The notes beneath the pieces were generated by a model. The model saw only the letters and a program-made list of their open reading frames with translations, was not told the origin of the DNA and did not search any database. From Synergistaceae bacterium (lineage in GTDB: Bacteria; Synergistota; Synergistia; Synergistales; Aminobacteriaceae): a stretch of 41,397 nucleotides of DNA. The stretch covers positions 1 through 41,397 of the forward strand of contig JAISMH010000114.1 in NCBI GenBank assembly GCA_031276855.1, read 5' to 3'. A program made the translations under genes and the position numbers. Of the stretch, positions 38,939 to 41,397 are shown piece after piece (within the stretch, counting starts at the first letter, position 1; each line of letters begins with the position of its first letter).

Positions 38939-38998
38939 ATGAATTATGCTGATATAAAGCATGTGAAATTTCTTTCGTTCGCCGCCGAGGCGAAATGA
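38939..38998 (+). CDS. Possible 19-residue leader peptide overlapping the ATPase start
   Basis: An ATG opens a 19-codon frame (MNYADIKHVKFLSFAAEAK) whose TGA overlaps the ATPase start as ATGA. A still smaller frame, MSKLR (38925-38942), overlaps this one in the same way. The ribosome-binding site is weak (AAGGGA 13 bases upstream). Translation of the leader could control access to the ATPase start, but a chance frame is not excluded. Confidence 0.35.
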   Translation: MNYADIKHVKFLSFAAEAK

Positions 38999-41100
38999 AT
39001 TTCTCGGTAGAACACGAGCTGCCCGGACGGCTGCGTCTTCGCTGCCCGGGAGGCTCTTTTACGCGTGAGGGCGCGGACGCCATCGCCGCGCGTCTCGAGG
39101 CGCACGCCGGCGTGACGGGCGTTTCGGCCTCCCACAGGACCGGCGGCCTGCTGATCCATTACGAGGGCAGCCGCGCGGCGGTTTTGACGGCGGTCGAGCT
39201 TCTGGATGAGATAGCCTGCGCCCTCGAGGGCGGCAAGCCGAAGGAGCCCGGAGAGCCGAGCCTCTTGCGCTCCCTCGCGTCCATGTTCGGCGGGATGGCG
39301 TTCCGGGCGCTTCTGCCCGGAACGGTGGGGCGTGTTGTCGTTTTCTTCCGCGCCCTGCCCCTCGTTGGGCGCGGGCTCCGCAGCCTGTGGCGCGAAACGC
39401 GCTTCAGCGTGGCCGTTTTGGACGCCTCCGCCGTGGGCGTGTCGATGCTGCGGCGGGATTTCCGCACGGCCGCGGTCATCACGACCCTGCTCTCGCTCGG
39501 CGAGCTTCTGGAAAACTGGACGCGCAAGACGTCGAGGGAGAGCCTGACCGGCAGTCTGGCCCTCGGCATCGACAGCCTGTGGGTGCGCCGGGACGGGGAA
39601 GAAGTGCGCGTCCCCCTGTCCGAGCTGAAGCTGGGAGACCTCGCCGTGATCCGCGCGGGCAGCGTCATCCCGGTCGACGGCGTGGTGGACGAGGGAGACG
39701 CCATGGTGAACCAGGCTTCCATGACGGGCGAGTCGGAGCCCGTCCGACGCACGCCCGGCCTGTCCGTCTACGCCGGAACCGCCGTCGAGGAGGGGGAGCT
39801 GACCGTCCGCGTCACCGCCTTCGACAACGAAACGCGCATCAGCAAAATCGCCCAGATGATCGACGAGTCGGAGGCTCTGAAAGCCGAGGTTCAGAACCGC
39901 GCGGAGCAGATGGCGGACGCCATCGTTCCCTACAGTTTCGGCCTGGCGGGGCTCATCTACCTTTGGACGCGCGACGCGGCGCGGTCTACGGCGGCGCTTT
40001 TGGTGGACTACTCCTGCGCGCTCAAGCTGTCCACTCCGCTGGCCATCCTGTCCGCCATGCGCGAGGGCGCGCGGCGCGGCGTTCTGGTCAAGGGCGGCAA
40101 ATTTCTGGAGGCCCTCGCCGAGGCGGACACCGTGGTCTTCGACAAGACGGGGACGCTCACCGTCTCCACCCCCGGCGTCGCGAAAATCGTGCCCTTCGGC
40201 GGCTATACGCGGGAAAAAGTGCTGCGCACGGCCGCCTGCCTGGAGGAGCATTTCCCGCACTCCATCGCGCGGGCGGTCGTGAGGCGGGCGGAGGAAGAAA
40301 AACTTTCCCACCGGGAGGAACACACGACGGTGGAGTACGCCGTGGCGCACGGCATCGCCTCCCGCCTGCCGGCCTTCCCCGGCGACGTTCCGGGCGAGAG
40401 AATTCTGCTCGGCAGCGCGCACTTCGTTCTGGAGGACGAGGGTGTTCAGTGCTCCGAAGAGGAGCGGGAGATCATCGAGCGGGAGACCGGCAGGCACTCC
40501 GTGCTGTTTCTGGCCGCGGGGGGACGCCTCGCGGGGATGCTGTGCGTGGAGGACCCCCTGCGGGAGGACGCCCGCGAGGTGGTCGAGCGCCTGCGCGGGG
40601 AAGGAATCGGGAAAGTGGCGATGCTGACGGGCGACAATCCCCGCGCCGCCGGGCATGTCGCGGAGGCGCTGGGTATCGACGAGATCCACGCCCAGCTTCT
40701 TCCGGAGGACAAGACGGAAATAGTGACCCGCCTGAAGCGTTCCGGGAAGGTCATCATGGTCGGGGACGGCATCAACGACTCTCCGGCCCTGGCCGCGGCC
40801 GACGCCGGCATCGCTCTGCGCGAGAGCGCCGACATCGCGCGGGAGGCGGCGGACGTGGTGCTGACGGAAAACCGCCTCCGCGCTCTGATCGACGCCCGCA
40901 GACTGGGCGCCGGGACGATGAGGAAAATCAAGCGCAACTACGCCTTCATCATCGGCGTCAACTCGCTTCTGCTGGTCCTGGGGCTGGGCGGAACGATTTC
41001 GCCCGCCCAGTCCGCGCTCATCCACAACCTGGCGACGGTCGCCGCCGGATTGTACAGCCTCGTTCCGGTACTTGGGAAAGAAGAAGAAGCAACCGAATAA
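38995..41100 (+). CDS. P1B-type metal-transporting ATPase with SCALK motif
   Basis: A 701-residue heavy-metal P-type ATPase. The N-terminal 80 residues form an HMA-like domain without the CxxC metal site (HELPGRLRLRCPGG). Membrane segments lie at about 95-175 and 315-365 and at the C-terminal end. The ion-pathway motif is SCALK (S340-C341-A-L-K344, in DYSCALKLSTP) instead of the CPC, SPC or TPC of known groups, so the metal is unknown. The actuator has TGESEPV, phosphorylation Asp383 is in DKTGTLT, and GDGIND (590-595) is present. ATG 38995 has GAGG five bases upstream and overlaps a possible leader ORF. A related HMA-like protein gene follows 15 bases after the stop. Confidence 0.93.
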   Translation: MNFSVEHELPGRLRLRCPGGSFTREGADAIAARLEAHAGVTGVSASHRTGGLLIHYEGSRAAVLTAVELLDEIACALEGGKPKEPGEPSLLRSLASMFGGMAFRALLPGTVGRVVVFFRALPLVGRGLRSLWRETRFSVAVLDASAVGVSMLRRDFRTAAVITTLLSLGELLENWTRKTSRESLTGSLALGIDSLWVRRDGEEVRVPLSELKLGDLAVIRAGSVIPVDGVVDEGDAMVNQASMTGESEPVRRTPGLSVYAGTAVEEGELTVRVTAFDNETRISKIAQMIDESEALKAEVQNRAEQMADAIVPYSFGLAGLIYLWTRDAARSTAALLVDYSCALKLSTPLAILSAMREGARRGVLVKGGKFLEALAEADTVVFDKTGTLTVSTPGVAKIVPFGGYTREKVLRTAACLEEHFPHSIARAVVRRAEEEKLSHREEHTTVEYAVAHGIASRLPAFPGDVPGERILLGSAHFVLEDEGVQCSEEEREIIERETGRHSVLFLAAGGRLAGMLCVEDPLREDAREVVERLRGEGIGKVAMLTGDNPRAAGHVAEALGIDEIHAQLLPEDKTEIVTRLKRSGKVIMVGDGINDSPALAAADAGIALRESADIAREAADVVLTENRLRALIDARRLGAGTMRKIKRNYAFIIGVNSLLLVLGLGGTISPAQSALIHNLATVAAGLYSLVPVLGKEEEATE

Positions 41101-41115
41101 GGGGGAAGCGGAGAA

Positions 41116-41397
41116 ATGCTGGAGAGCTTTATCGAGGGGCGGGTGCGCCTGCGCTCCCCGCTCATGTTTGACGCCGCGTTCGCGGAGCGCCTGTCGTCGG
41201 GGTTGCTGAAAATCGGCGGCGTGCGGAAAGCCGAGGTCAATCCTCGGACGGGCGGGTTTCTGCTGGAGTACGACCGGGCCCGTCTGCCCCTGTCCCTCCT
41301 GAGGCGTGCCGCGCCGCTCTTTTCGCAGATGGACGCCTTGGAGAACCTGACCGCCGATGAACGCCTCCCCGCCCTCGAAACCCTTCTGAAAACACTC
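41116..41397 (+). CDS. HMA-like companion protein of the metal ATPase (partial at window end)
   Basis: The first 94 codons are open to the window end, with no stop. The sequence IEGRVRLRSPLMFDAAFAERL, then GGVRKAEVNPRTGGFLLEYD, resembles the N-terminal domain of the neighbouring ATPase (a GRLRLR block, then GVTGVSASHRTGGLLIHYE), again without a CxxC site. It is probably a small cytoplasmic partner, as similar stand-alone domains precede or follow such ATPases in other anaerobes. ATG 41116 has GGGGGAAG upstream. The gene's real length is unknown. Confidence 0.75.
   Translation, partial: MLESFIEGRVRLRSPLMFDAAFAERLSSGLLKIGGVRKAEVNPRTGGFLLEYDRARLPLSLLRRAAPLFSQMDALENLTADERLPALETLLKTL

Overview
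The window is about 41 kb of GC-rich, gene-dense bacterial chromosome with no rRNA or tRNA gene that I can see. Gene content suggests an anaerobic, amino- and organic-acid fermenting bacterium. My best guess is Synergistota (Synergistaceae). This rests on the mix of TRAP transport, a metF/metV pair, larC, a comB-like gene and a DUF1659/DUF2922/YvrJ trio; there is no marker gene here that proves the phylum. Long reading frames antisense to nearly every gene are a by-product of the GC bias and are left out.

Layout. 0.2-2.9 kb: DNA polymerase I. 2.9-5.2 kb (minus): YibE/F-type membrane protein, then Ppx/GppA phosphatase. 5.3-13.1 kb (minus): a carboxylate-uptake and processing island, read in the order DUF2848 protein, carbon-nitrogen hydrolase, TRAP transporter dctP-dctQ-dctM, cupin, alpha/beta hydrolase and membrane-anchored MurF-like ligase. 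The last three are coupled by 4-base overlaps. 13.3-20.9 kb (minus): a signalling operon with two paralogous receiver-HD-GYP proteins followed by two paralogous hybrid histidine kinases, apparently a doubled phosphorelay that ends in cyclic-di-GMP breakdown. 21-25.8 kb (minus): an Rpn-type nuclease remnant, lysS, a SagB-like oxidoreductase and an S9 peptidase. 26-27.6 kb (plus): membrane-fused spermidine-synthase-like protein with its own terminator. 27.66-29.06 kb (plus): a compact four-gene cassette DUF1659 - DUF2922 - YvrJ - M15 peptidase behind a near-consensus promoter. 29.1-32.2 kb (minus): DUF4230 protein, LarC, ComB-like phosphatase. 32.4-34.8 kb: small membrane protein, GDSL esterase, transaldolase-family protein. 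34.8-38.6 kb (minus): Sir2 deacylase, malic enzyme, MetV, MetF and a phage-protein remnant, probably one operon. 39-41.4 kb (plus): an atypical P1B-type metal ATPase and the start of a companion HMA-like protein cut off by the window end.

Three non-genic themes stand out. (1) A family of about 72-base, multi-hairpin repeats (four copies at 27.95, 28.34, 31.20 and 32.37 kb) is inserted exactly at gene ends. In two cases the repeat supplies the host gene's stop codon and last residues. GC-rich palindromes at 10.2, 23.7 and 38.7 kb form a related family. (2) Short tandem repeats of 6, 9, 12, 13 and 15-18 bases sit inside or at the edges of many genes and mostly keep frame; the clearest is a pure hexamer tract in the carbon-nitrogen hydrolase. 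(3) A 65-70 base inverted-repeat pair brackets the DUF2848 gene, and a third partial copy lies at 29.8 kb. The DUF1659/DUF2922/YvrJ/M15 cassette with repeats between its genes is the best candidate here for a poorly described system. Second is the SCALK-motif metal ATPase with its palindromic operator and nested leader ORFs.
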